Assembly: GCA_022821545.1 (NCBI GenBank)
Contig: JAJEDJ010000001.1
Span: 62,001-126,000, forward strand
Origin: Caldilineaceae bacterium
GTDB taxonomy: Bacteria > Chloroflexota > Anaerolineae > Caldilineales > Caldilineaceae
DNA length: 64,000 bases
Direction: 5' to 3'
Below are positions 37,011 to 45,662 of the stretch, piece after piece. Under the pieces are notes generated by a model, which worked only from the letters and a program-made list of their open reading frames with translations, ran no database searches and was not told the origin of the DNA. How positions within the stretch are numbered: position 1 is the first letter of the stretch; every line of letters starts with the position of its first letter. The position numbers were made by a program, and so were the translations under genes.

Positions 37011-39167
37011 TCAATCCTCCAAATTGTATTCAAAGCGGCTGCTGGCAGGCAGGTCGCCCAGCCAGGGGGGGACTACCACATCCGACCTTGAGCGGACAAC
37101 CCACAACTCCTTACTCTTCCCCCCCTCCACCGTGCATGCCGCCCAGCCCTCTCCAATCAGGTCACAGCCATGCCACTTGACCGAGCCAAAGCGGGGCCTG
37201 TCCTTATAGGGATGAAGGACGCTGAGAAAGGCCGTGCGCGACCCGGTTCGCTGGCGAATCAACAGGTCCTGCAGGTCCTCCGCAGGGTTTCCCGGCGCCG
37301 GGCCTGCATAGAGAGTCGTCCCGCCGGTTTCGCCCATGAAGAGTTTCACACCCGTCTCCCCTAACTGCCAGTCCAAAGCGATACTGCCATCGGCGGGTCG
37401 GCTGCTGGAGTCCCCAAGGTATTCGTAACCGTCCCCCTTAAGTACGGCGGGCACGAGGGGAACGCCGTCACCAAGCGGCGCCAATGCGCCGCGATTGCGA
37501 AAGATCCAGTCGATTCGGCGCTCTTTCCCTGCATCTACCAGGAAAATGTCTACAATGTAACTGCCGCGCACCAGGATTGCCCGGCGCATTCCGGCCCCCT
37601 CGTACACTTCAGGCGCTTCTTCATCGATACCGTAGGTGGGCGCGTCAATACCGGTTACCGTGTCTTCTCCCCATCTGATCGCAGCGTCAGCGATCTGAAA
37701 CGGCCCGTCATCCCGAAAGGCAATGCTCCGACCAACGCCCGCGGGTTGCGACTTGCCATCAAGCACAACGGTGTTGTGACTGACTGTCTGGCGGTACCAG
37801 CCCTGGAACAGGTCGATCCCGTACCCAGGGGTCCCCAGATCCGGCGACTGGCGTTCGCCCCAAGCGTACACGGACAGCCCCAGCTTGTCCGGGTGCCCGT
37901 GACCGCCGCCATGTACCCCGTACTTGAGAAAGACATACTGCTCAGTCGCTTCCGACCTCAGCGCCTCCCCTTCCGGCTGCGTACGCAGAATCGCATAACC
38001 AGAGGCTGGCATCCGGACACTGGGGAGCGCCAGGCCCTCTTTCGGCCCGGATTCCAACTCGGCAACCCCGTACAAGAGGGCGTCAAGGCTTTCCCGCGGC
38101 CCGTGTCGATACGCCCGTGCCAGCACTTGGCCGAAAAGAGGTTCGTCGAACCAGGCGTTCCCAATCTCATAAAAGGCCGGCGCCTTGGGAACGCCGTGGC
38201 AGCAGTCGTCGTTCAGGCCGGTGAAGTACCAGCAGTCATTTGTCGCCGGCAAGCTCCCATCCGGGTAAGCGCACAACACCGGCGCGCGCAGCACAGCCGC
38301 CAGCGACGGGTGCCGCCGCAGGTCCCAATCCGGCAGGTTGGCCGTCGCCTTCGCCAGCAGCAGCAATGCAGCCACAGTGTAAAAGTGGTAGCTGAACGAG
38401 CCCTCGAACCAGAGACCGTCAGCCAGAATTCCTTCCCGCGCCTGCGTATGAAATCCATACTGCCCGTCAATTGCGAAGTCCAGCAGCTCATCACGCCCGG
38501 TCACCGCCCCGATCGTGCCGATGGCCGCGTTGTGCCAGCAGGCAAAGTTATGGATCCCGCCAAAATGACGGTCCATCAGAAAGTCGGCCGCAGGATGTAG
38601 CAGCCTGTCAACAATCTCCCTCTCCTGTGCATCGCTGAGAGTGGACCGGATCAGGTCGAAAGACCATGCCAGCGGTATCGACCAGACGGCTTCGTCCAGG
38701 GTGCTGAACTGGGCAACGCCGTGGTTCTCCGGCCGCCAGCCCGAATATGCCTTGTACCCATCGTACGCCGCAGCATAGCCCAACAGGATCTCCTGCACGC
38801 TCTGCCGGTTTCGCTCCTCGCCCTCCAGCTTCCACAGCACCGCCAGCCGCAGCGCCGATTCCGCCAGCCTGTTGTTGACCGACCAGCGCCACGCCGAGTC
38901 AAACGGTTCCCCACTGAACGTCTCGCCGTCTACCGGGCAGCGATGGAGCGTAGGCGAGTCCGGCTCAAAGATCAGCTGCACCGCGTGCTGCGGGCAGAAG
39001 TAGTCGTGATAATACCCGCCCGGCAACGCCTGCACGCCGACCGGACGAGCAAAGAAGTCCTCCACTTCATGACGCAGCAGCTTCATCGCCGCCGCGAACT
39101 GGGGCGACCCCGCTTTGCGCCTGATCTGCGGCCACTGTTCGTCAGATACAAGTGTTGTGTTCGTCAT
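37011..39167 (-). CDS. Heparinase II/III-family polysaccharide lyase
   Basis: A 718-residue protein with the two-part plan of the family: an N-terminal all-alpha toroid (about 1-370; a CWHNAAIGTIGAVTG block holds the catalytic Asn region) and a C-terminal beta-sandwich with HGGGHGHPDKLGLSVYAWG and DLGTPGYG, where His, Asp and Tyr-like residues act in cleavage. Members cut uronic-acid polysaccharides such as alginate, heparin or related glycans by beta-elimination. No signal peptide is seen with the ATG at 39167 (an earlier in-frame start is at 39203), so it may act on imported oligosaccharides. The DegT gene follows. Confidence 0.83.
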   Translation of the reverse strand: MTNTTLVSDEQWPQIRRKAGSPQFAAAMKLLRHEVEDFFARPVGVQALPGGYYHDYFCPQHAVQLIFEPDSPTLHRCPVDGETFSGEPFDSAWRWSVNNRLAESALRLAVLWKLEGEERNRQSVQEILLGYAAAYDGYKAYSGWRPENHGVAQFSTLDEAVWSIPLAWSFDLIRSTLSDAQEREIVDRLLHPAADFLMDRHFGGIHNFACWHNAAIGTIGAVTGRDELLDFAIDGQYGFHTQAREGILADGLWFEGSFSYHFYTVAALLLLAKATANLPDWDLRRHPSLAAVLRAPVLCAYPDGSLPATNDCWYFTGLNDDCCHGVPKAPAFYEIGNAWFDEPLFGQVLARAYRHGPRESLDALLYGVAELESGPKEGLALPSVRMPASGYAILRTQPEGEALRSEATEQYVFLKYGVHGGGHGHPDKLGLSVYAWGERQSPDLGTPGYGIDLFQGWYRQTVSHNTVVLDGKSQPAGVGRSIAFRDDGPFQIADAAIRWGEDTVTGIDAPTYGIDEEAPEVYEGAGMRRAILVRGSYIVDIFLVDAGKERRIDWIFRNRGALAPLGDGVPLVPAVLKGDGYEYLGDSSSRPADGSIALDWQLGETGVKLFMGETGGTTLYAGPAPGNPAEDLQDLLIRQRTGSRTAFLSVLHPYKDRPRFGSVKWHGCDLIGEGWAACTVEGGKSKELWVVRSRSDVVVPPWLGDLPASSRFEYNLED

Positions 39168-39318
39168 GCCCTGACCTGTGCTTGAAGTCAGCGAGCCCGC
39201 CATAGAGGCCTACTCGCCGTGTCCAGAATTCGATTTGAGTGCAACAGTTTGCAGGACCACTGGTCAGTTTCACAGTCCTCAAAACTTTTTGGCCGCAAAG
39301 ATTGTAAAGCATCCCACT

Positions 39319-39346
39319 TTGAATTCGTGTTTGAACGCTTTAGAAT
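39319..39346 (+). promoter_or_regulatory. Sigma-70-like promoter for the Fic gene
   Basis: TTGAAT (39319-39324) and TAGAAT (39341-39346) are 16 bases apart in an AT-rich stretch between the lyase gene and the Fic gene, leaving a leader of about 83 bases to the ATG at 39436. Confidence 0.5.
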
Positions 39347-39435
39347 CTCTTCAGACCTTTTCTACCCACTGATGCCGTTTTCAAAACTTTCTCTGTCCGA
39401 TAGACTTGGGATCGGCTCGGGCTGGACAGAATGCT

Positions 39436-40629
39436 ATGACTGAGAACAGAATATACCAAGAGACCCATCCCTGGATAAGTTTTCAGTTGGATCTGCGCAG
39501 GTTCGATTATACGCTATGGTTTCAGCTGGGAGAAGTACAGGCGAAATGCGAACAGGTCGCTGGCGTGCCACTTCTTCCCGACGTTGAAGAGTACTTGCAT
39601 CAGGTCTTTTTGGCCAAGGGGGCGCTGGCAACGACAGCCATTGAAGGAAATACCTTGTCGGAGGAGGACGCCCTCGGGTTGGTAAGAGGAGAACTGGAAC
39701 TACCTCCTTCCAAAGAGTATCTGGGGAATGAAATACGAAACATCGTCAGAGCATGTAACAATATCCCAGAAGGCATACTGTCCGGTGAGCTTGCAGAACT
39801 GACCGTTGACAGGATAGTGGAACTCAATGCCTTGGTCCTACATGACTTGCCTCTGAGGGAGGATGTTTCTCCCGGCATTATTCGAGAGCACGATGTTGGC
39901 GTAGGGCGATACCGTGGCGCACCCCATCAGGATTGTGAGCATCTACTGAAGAAGCTTTGTAGCTGGCTAAATGTCGAGAGTTTCCTACCGAACGAGGAAC
40001 TCAGAATCGCATCAGGAGTGTTGAAAGCAATTGTTGCCCATCTCTATTTGGCTTGGATCCATCCGTTTGGCGATGGCAATGGGCGAACAGCGCGCTTAGT
40101 CGAGTTTCAACTGCTTCTGTTAAGCGGGGTTCCGACAGCGGCAGCCCATCTCCTTAGCAACCACTACAACCTGACCAGGGCGGAATACTATAGGCAACTC
40201 GATCTGGCGAGCAAGTCGGGCGGCGATGTCTCCCCATTCATCCAATACGCCATGCAAGGCCTGAATGACGCTCTTGATGAACAGCTTCAGACGATACGGG
40301 CACAGCAATTCCATGTTTTCTGGATGAACCATGTTCACAATTCGTTCCGCCAAAAAGTAAACGCCACAGATTTGCGTAGAAGACAACTCGTGGTCGATTT
40401 GTCCGACGAAACAGAGCCTGTACCAATTGCAAGACTGCGTTACCTTTCTCCTAGAATCGCGGAAGCCTATGCTGGCAAGACAGATCGGACGATTCGGCGA
40501 GATGTCAATGTACTGGAAGGAATGGATCTGATCAGAAGGAACTATGAAGGTGTCGAAATCAATAGAGAGTTGATGTCCGCCTTCCTATCCCCAGTAATTG
40601 CGAGGGAACAAACTAAGGATTTGTCGTAG
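39436..40629 (+). CDS. Fic-domain protein with N-terminal inhibitory helix (predicted AMPylase)
   Basis: A 397-residue protein of the Fic family, which transfers AMP or other nucleotide parts onto target proteins. The active-site motif HPFGDGNGRTAR (about residues 209-220) is complete, with catalytic His and the Asn-Gly-Arg loop. TTAIEGN (about 66-72) matches the (S/T)xxxE(G/N) inhibitory motif, here in front of the Fic core, which means class II self-inhibition by the Glu. The C-terminus (about 330-390, RIAEAYAGKTDRTIRRDVNVL) is a winged helix that may bind DNA. ATG 39436 is used in preference to a start 30 bases earlier. By eye the gene is less GC-rich than its neighbours. No antitoxin gene is present, and self-inhibition makes one unnecessary. 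Confidence 0.9.
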   Translation: MTENRIYQETHPWISFQLDLRRFDYTLWFQLGEVQAKCEQVAGVPLLPDVEEYLHQVFLAKGALATTAIEGNTLSEEDALGLVRGELELPPSKEYLGNEIRNIVRACNNIPEGILSGELAELTVDRIVELNALVLHDLPLREDVSPGIIREHDVGVGRYRGAPHQDCEHLLKKLCSWLNVESFLPNEELRIASGVLKAIVAHLYLAWIHPFGDGNGRTARLVEFQLLLLSGVPTAAAHLLSNHYNLTRAEYYRQLDLASKSGGDVSPFIQYAMQGLNDALDEQLQTIRAQQFHVFWMNHVHNSFRQKVNATDLRRRQLVVDLSDETEPVPIARLRYLSPRIAEAYAGKTDRTIRRDVNVLEGMDLIRRNYEGVEINRELMSAFLSPVIAREQTKDLS

Positions 40630-40662
40630 GAATCCTCGTCTACCGTCGACCAAAAGGAAGAA

Positions 40663-40686
40663 GAGAGAAAGATACATCTTTCTCTC
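40663..40686. terminator. Symmetric terminator-like hairpin after the Fic gene
   Basis: GAGAGAAAGA and TCTTTCTCTC form a perfect 10-base-pair stem with the loop TACA, 34 bases past the Fic stop codon. There is no long T run, and the stem itself is rich in A and T, so its efficiency is unclear. It might serve both the Fic gene and the convergent aldolase gene. Confidence 0.5.
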
Positions 40687-40746
40687 CTTGCCACCCCTTA
40701 AAATGGCGCCTCTGCACTGCTCAACGTCTTCACGGTGCAACGCCAC

Positions 40747-41499
40747 TCACGCTCCTGCAGCCTTCTCTACCTTTCCCAGGAAAGCCTGCCCGCCCGTCGC
40801 AACCCAGGCCGCCCAACCGGTCAACAAGAACTGGACGCCCAGTCCGATGTAATGGGCAACATTGTCGTCACTGGCGAGCCCGCCTGCTGCCCTGCCCGCC
40901 GCCCGGATCTGCGCAAACGCCCCTTCTATTGTCGCTACGACCTCCGGGTGGTCCGTGTTGCCCAAGTGGCCCATCGACTGCGCCAGATCACTCGGCGCCA
41001 CAAAGAAGACGTCGATATGATCAACGGTCAGGATTTCAGCCAGGTTGTTGATGGCGGCAATGTCCTCTATCAGGATAATGACCAGCGTCTCGTCATTGGC
41101 CCGGTGGACATAGTCCGGCACGCCGTAGCCCTGCCGGCTCGTGTACATGCCCCGGTTGCCAGCAGGATGGAACTTCGCCGCATTGACTACCGCCCGCGCC
41201 TCGTCCGCCGTATTGACGTGAGGCACAACAATCCCCTGCGCGCCCAGGTCGAACGTGCGGTAGATGATTCCCTCATTGTTCCGGTTGACCCGCACAACCG
41301 ATGTCATTCCCCACAGGTCGCAGGCTCGCGTAAGATCGGGAATGTCGCCGTAATCCACCGGGCCGTGCTCCCCTTCAAGCCAGATCGCATCGAACCCCAG
41401 TGGGCCCAGTTGATCGATCATGTCGGTAGAGTTGTTTCCGGAGAGGCAGACAACGGTCTCCCCCCTTTCCAACTTGTGCTTGGCTCTGTTTTCTCGCAT
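40747..41499 (-). CDS. HpcH/HpaI family aldolase
   Basis: A 250-residue class II metal-dependent aldolase of the type that cleaves 4-hydroxy-2-keto acids to pyruvate and an aldehyde. IWLEGEHGPVDY (about 39-50) carries the metal and substrate His/Glu region, VVRVNRNN the Arg that binds pyruvate, and GIVVPHVNTADEARAVV the barrel strand with the second metal site. Sugar-acid dehydratases such as those at 2568 and 3842 make 2-keto-3-deoxy acids that an enzyme of this kind could split. The metal Asp/Glu positions are not fully verified by eye. It lies at the far end of the betaine transporter genes, after its terminator, and is probably a separate unit. Confidence 0.87.
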   Translation of the reverse strand: MRENRAKHKLERGETVVCLSGNNSTDMIDQLGPLGFDAIWLEGEHGPVDYGDIPDLTRACDLWGMTSVVRVNRNNEGIIYRTFDLGAQGIVVPHVNTADEARAVVNAAKFHPAGNRGMYTSRQGYGVPDYVHRANDETLVIILIEDIAAINNLAEILTVDHIDVFFVAPSDLAQSMGHLGNTDHPEVVATIEGAFAQIRAAGRAAGGLASDDNVAHYIGLGVQFLLTGWAAWVATGGQAFLGKVEKAAGA

Positions 41500-41594
41500 T
41501 TCTGTCCATCTCTCCTTCCGCCTGAAATCGGGTGTGCATTGAATAGGGAAGATCGTGCTGCTCTGCCGGCAATTATAGCGTAGTTTCGCCTTTC

Positions 41595-41627
41595 AAAATA
41601 AGAGCGGCCCCCTAGGAGGGACCGCCC
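41595..41627 (-). terminator. Rho-independent terminator after the betaine-binding protein gene
   Basis: On the minus strand GCGGTCCC and GGGGCCGC form an 8-base-pair stem (one G-U) around TCCTA... bases, followed by TCTTATTTTG. It lies about 45 bases past the stop of the gene at 41672. Confidence 0.7.
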
Positions 41628-41671
41628 TTAAGCTTTGTTGATCTCGACAGTACAATGAAGCGCGGCTCCGA

Positions 41672-42721
41672 CTACTCGGTGGGCCAGCCTTCCGGGATCT
41701 CGTTGGCTGCCAGCGCTTCCTGCACGGCCGCGGCGGCGTCCTCGGTCACCCATGTGCTCCAAATTTCCGACCTGCTGTTCAGCCACCAGAGAGCAGCGTC
41801 ATGGCTGGAGGCGTCACTATTCTCTTCTTGCCAACGAGCGACCTCTTTGTAAACTTCGATATTGAAGTCCCACGCCTCCAGCATTTCGATAACGTCGGGC
41901 GCCGCGTCCACAAGGTCCGGATGGACGGCAATCAGAATATCCGCGTCTTCATATGCGCAGGCCTTGTTCGTTTCCCAGCATTCGTCACTATAGGCCGGTT
42001 CTTCCAACCGGACCAGGTCCAGAATGAGAGCGGGATCATTCGTGCCCCACTGGTATCCTATCCACGGTTCGCCTTTCTCATAGGCGCCGTAAAGGTCGGC
42101 GTTCAGCGCGGCTCCGTCGCCAGGGTTTACGACATGTACATGGTCTTCAAGCTCGTAGCCGATGACCTGGGCAGCATTGACCTCCTCGCAGGACCAGCCG
42201 ATTACGCAGGAGACAAGTCGCACCTTTCCCCCTGTTTCGGGGCTCGCAAACAGCTCCTTGAACTGATCGTCCTTCAGGTCTTCCACACTATCCAGCTCAG
42301 GATACTGCTCCTGCAGATAGGCGGGAATGACGAACGCCGACTGCCAGTCCTTGCCCAGGCTCGCGCCAATCTCAACGACCTCCCCGTTGCCCAATGCCTC
42401 GTACCAGGCGTCATCCTGGTTCGGCAGCCAGATTTCCAGGGTTACGTGTGTGTCACCTTTACGCAAGCCTTGGAACAGGGGCAATGTAGCGCCCAAGACG
42501 ACATCCGTGGAATAGCCGTAGCCTTTTTCTACAATGTACTGAGCAATACGGTTCTGGAGCTCTGCACTGGGCCAGTTCAAGTCGCTGAATATAATCGTAT
42601 CGATGGAGGGGGCAGGGGCCTCCGCCTCTTCGCTTGGCGCGCTCTGCTGAACCGGCATCGCACACGCCGCGCTGACGACGATGACGAGTAAGAGTATGAG
42701 AATTCGAAATTGTGCATGCAT
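41672..42721 (-). CDS. Glycine betaine/proline ABC transporter, substrate-binding lipoprotein (OpuAC/ProX-type)
   Basis: A 349-residue extracellular binding protein. The signal peptide FRILILLLVIVVSAAC ends in a lipobox (SAAC), so the mature protein is lipid-anchored. The core matches the quaternary-amine binding family: IIFSDLNWPSAELQNRIAQY at the start of the mature protein, aromatic residues such as Trp in EIWLPNQDDAWYEAL and WIGYQWGTNDPAL that would form the cage around the trimethylammonium group. AGGAG lies before the ATG. It is separated from the permease gene by 437 bases and seems to have a promoter of its own, which would give more binding protein than membrane protein. Confidence 0.88.
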   Translation of the reverse strand: MHAQFRILILLLVIVVSAACAMPVQQSAPSEEAEAPAPSIDTIIFSDLNWPSAELQNRIAQYIVEKGYGYSTDVVLGATLPLFQGLRKGDTHVTLEIWLPNQDDAWYEALGNGEVVEIGASLGKDWQSAFVIPAYLQEQYPELDSVEDLKDDQFKELFASPETGGKVRLVSCVIGWSCEEVNAAQVIGYELEDHVHVVNPGDGAALNADLYGAYEKGEPWIGYQWGTNDPALILDLVRLEEPAYSDECWETNKACAYEDADILIAVHPDLVDAAPDVIEMLEAWDFNIEVYKEVARWQEENSDASSHDAALWWLNSRSEIWSTWVTEDAAAAVQEALAANEIPEGWPTE

Positions 42722-43158
42722 GTTTCTTCTCTCCTGTGGAGTGGTTTTTCTGAGGATAGCTGCTGCGACGTCTATCTCAGTTGAAATTCGCTAGGGCAAC
42801 CCCTCGCCGCAAGGCAGCTATAGGTTCAGGCCGACCAGCTTCTCAGACGACTTCCGTGCAGGCGCCTGGAAGGCCTGATATCGCGGTTGAGGGTGGGATC
42901 TGTACTTCTCCCTTACATTTTAACAGGTCTTTCAAATATTGGGCAATCGAATTACTGTAGCAATGTCTGACCTGAAATGTAATCGATGCAGGCAGCGATG
43001 GGATAAATTGCCCGAAAGTCATGTGGGCCAGAGACAAATGCATTGCCGCGCGACTGCTTCCCCGAACGGTAGCCCGGCGCGTCACCCTGCAAAGAGACTT
43101 GGGTTCACAGTTCTGAGGAAAGTACTGACTCGGGACTTTTTTCCCTTGCGGCAGGGAC
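42722..43158. other. 437-base gap inside the betaine transporter locus
   Basis: No supported gene. It contains a minus-strand promoter (42917-42946) for the binding-protein gene. Such a gap is unusual in this transporter type, where the genes are normally close together. No riboswitch was recognised. Confidence 0.5.
42917..42946 (-). promoter_or_regulatory. Possible promoter for the betaine-binding protein gene
   Basis: On the minus strand TTGCCC (42946-42941) and TAAAAT (42922-42917) are 18 bases apart. The leader to the ATG at 42721 would be about 190 bases. Confidence 0.35.
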
Positions 43159-44325
43159 CTACCCCGCACTCCGCCTGTCCTGCTGCTCCTGCGCAACCGA
43201 TTGCGTCAAGCGGTCTATGATGATCGCCAGGAACACGATTGCCAGCCCCGCGATCGCACCGTTGCCGGGCTGGTTCTTCTGCAGGGCGCGCAGCACGTTG
43301 TCGCCCAGGCCGCCCGCGGCCACCATACTCGCGATCGTCACCATCGCCAGCGCCATCATCGTCGTCTGGTTAATCCCGGCCATGATCGTCGGCAGCGCCA
43401 TCGGAATCTGCACTTTCATCAGAAGCTGAAATGGCGTCGTCCCGAACGCGTGCGCCGCCTCCACGGCCTCTGCCGAGACCTGCCGGATCCCCAGATTCGT
43501 CAGCCGGATCACCGGCGGCACCGCGTAGATCAAGGTGGCGAAGATGCCCGCAGGCTTTCCCAGACCGAAAAAGAGAAGGCCCGGCAGCAAATAAACGAAA
43601 CTGGGCATCGTCTGCATTCCGTCCAGAATCGGGCGCATCAGATTATCCGCGACACGGTTGCGCGCGGCCAGCACACCCAGGGGCAAGCCCACGCCTACTG
43701 AAATGACGACTGCCACCACCATCAGCGCAATCGTGTCGATCGTGTTTTCCCACAGGTCCATGAATCCAACGAACAGCAGCGCGAACAAAGTGAACCCCAC
43801 CATCTTCCAGCGTCCTACCGCAAAAGAGAGGACCGCAAGCGCCACCACGACGGTCGGCCAGGGAATCCACTTCAACACGTTCTCAATTGTTACCAGGGCA
43901 TAGGCAACGACGCTGCTCAGTCCGTCAAAAAGCCAGCTTATCTCTACCGTCAACCAGTCGACGGCCTCGTCTACGGCGCCGCTGATAACCTCCCTCAACG
44001 ATTTTTCCAGGACAAGTGTACCGCCGTTATCAGTCTCGACTTCGGTCCGGGAAACTGTGGTCGGGAACTCCATTTCCGGGCCCCAGATGCCGAAGGAGGC
44101 AAGCAGCACAACGAGGACCAGCCCCCAGGCGACCGGCCAGAAGTAACGAGGAAGCTCGCCCGCCTGGCTGCGCGGCATTTGCGACTCTTCAGGCAGCATA
44201 TCTCTCCTGCCGGCCCCGCGCGGCGGGAGATCGACTTCCATACCCTCGATCCTCAGTATGGCATCCATTCCAACCGGCCTGCCAGGCGGCTCGGCGCCCG
44301 TCTGCGGGCTGTTAATCTGGCTCAT
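43159..44325 (-). CDS. Glycine betaine/proline ABC transporter permease (ProW/OpuAB-type)
   Basis: A 388-residue membrane protein with a polar N-terminal stretch of about 55 residues, one early transmembrane helix (YFWPVAWGLVLVVLLASF), a periplasm-facing region and then the conserved permease core. The coupling motif reads EAAHAFGTTPFQLLMKVQIP followed by ALPTIMAGINQTTMMALAMV, diagnostic of binding-protein-dependent transporters of this class. The ATPase gene ends 15 bases upstream, so both are cotranscribed. The N-terminal extension is longer than usual for ProW. Confidence 0.9.
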   Translation of the reverse strand: MSQINSPQTGAEPPGRPVGMDAILRIEGMEVDLPPRGAGRRDMLPEESQMPRSQAGELPRYFWPVAWGLVLVVLLASFGIWGPEMEFPTTVSRTEVETDNGGTLVLEKSLREVISGAVDEAVDWLTVEISWLFDGLSSVVAYALVTIENVLKWIPWPTVVVALAVLSFAVGRWKMVGFTLFALLFVGFMDLWENTIDTIALMVVAVVISVGVGLPLGVLAARNRVADNLMRPILDGMQTMPSFVYLLPGLLFFGLGKPAGIFATLIYAVPPVIRLTNLGIRQVSAEAVEAAHAFGTTPFQLLMKVQIPMALPTIMAGINQTTMMALAMVTIASMVAAGGLGDNVLRALQKNQPGNGAIAGLAIVFLAIIIDRLTQSVAQEQQDRRSAG

Positions 44326-44340
44326 GTCAAAAGCTCCTCT

Positions 44341-45555
44341 CTAGACCGCCGACCCATCGTTGGGAAGCTCATCGACCATTCCAGCCAATAGGGCGCGCCG
44401 GTGTATCTCCCCCAGCAGCCGCCCTTCGTCGTCCACCACCGCGATGAAGTGTTCCGTTTCCGCGGCCAGAGGAATGATTTTCTCAATGAAGGTTGCCGGG
44501 CTGGTTGTCGCCAAACCCTCCGTCTGCGCCGCTTCCAGGACCCCGATGCGCCGGTTTTCCAGATCTGTTATCCGGCCCTGAGTAAGGATTCCCTTGAGGA
44601 CATTGCCGTCCCCGACCACATAGGCCGCCTCTGCGTTGTTGTCCCGCATTGCAGACAGCGCAGCGCGGGCGTCCTGATCTTCGTGAATGACGACGTCCGG
44701 CTCCCGCATAATCGACCCGGCCCGAATCACCTTGGCGCGCGACACATCCTGCACGAACTCGGACACATAGTCATTGGCCGGTCGCGTGACGATCTCCTCC
44801 GGAGTGCCTTCCTGTACGATGACGCCGTCGCGCATGATTGCGATGCGGTCGCCCAGCTTGAGCGCCTCATCCAGGTCATGCGTGATGAAGACAATCGTCT
44901 TCTGCAGCTCCGCCTGCAGCGTGACAAGCTCGTCCTGCATCTCCCTGCGGATAAGCGGGTCGAGTCCACTGAACGGCTCGTCCATAATCAGCACTTCCGG
45001 GTCGACCGCCAGCGCCCTGGCCAACCCCACCCGCTGCTGCATGCCCCCGCTCATTTCATTGGGATAGTAGTATTCCCAACCCCGCAGGCCCACCGTCTCA
45101 ATCGCTTCAGCCGACGCCCTGTAGCGGCTGTCCCTGTCCATGCCCTGTACTTCAAGACCGTACGCCACGTTGTCCAACACGCAGCGGTGAGGAAGAAGCG
45201 CGTAGTTCTGAAACACCATCGCAATCTTGTCGCGCCGAAACTGCCGCAAGTCCTCCGGCGAGTAGGCACAAATGTCCTGACCGTCAAACCGGATCTGCCC
45301 CTCCGTCGCCTCGATCAGCTTGATCAAACAGCGCGCCAGAGTCGACTTCCCGCTGCCCGAAAGCCCCATCACCACGAAAGTCTGCCCTCTGGGTACGCTG
45401 AAGGAAAGGTCCCGCAGCCCCACCACAAGGCCGAGTTCATCCTGAATCTCGTCGCGGCTCTTAAGTGCGTATTCCTGCTGCAGCGCGCGCTCCGGCCTTT
45501 TGCCGAATACCTTCCACAGGCCGCTGACCTCTATGTGATAGGTTGCTTGACTCAT
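44341..45555 (-). CDS. Glycine betaine/proline ABC transporter ATP-binding protein with CBS domains (ProV/OpuAA-type)
   Basis: A 404-residue ATPase. The nucleotide-binding domain has Walker A GLSGSGKST (about 69-77), signature MSGGMQQR, and Walker B VLIMDEPFSGLDP. The C-terminal third (about 270-395) holds a pair of CBS domains, recognised by VVIHEDQDARAALSAMRDNN and EKIIPLAAETEHFIAVVDDE; in OpuA these sense ionic strength and gate transport. It is the first gene of the transporter operon. Import of glycine betaine protects against osmotic stress. Proline or carnitine are alternatives. Confidence 0.92.
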   Translation of the reverse strand: MSQATYHIEVSGLWKVFGKRPERALQQEYALKSRDEIQDELGLVVGLRDLSFSVPRGQTFVVMGLSGSGKSTLARCLIKLIEATEGQIRFDGQDICAYSPEDLRQFRRDKIAMVFQNYALLPHRCVLDNVAYGLEVQGMDRDSRYRASAEAIETVGLRGWEYYYPNEMSGGMQQRVGLARALAVDPEVLIMDEPFSGLDPLIRREMQDELVTLQAELQKTIVFITHDLDEALKLGDRIAIMRDGVIVQEGTPEEIVTRPANDYVSEFVQDVSRAKVIRAGSIMREPDVVIHEDQDARAALSAMRDNNAEAAYVVGDGNVLKGILTQGRITDLENRRIGVLEAAQTEGLATTSPATFIEKIIPLAAETEHFIAVVDDEGRLLGEIHRRALLAGMVDELPNDGSAV

Positions 45556-45662
45556 TTTTTCGCCTGGAGTGATTTCGATTTAAGACTCATTCGACTCTTG
45601 CCTGACAAAATCTGATCTCGGGAAAACGCGATGGACCGCACTCTGCAGCAACGGCCGTCATG

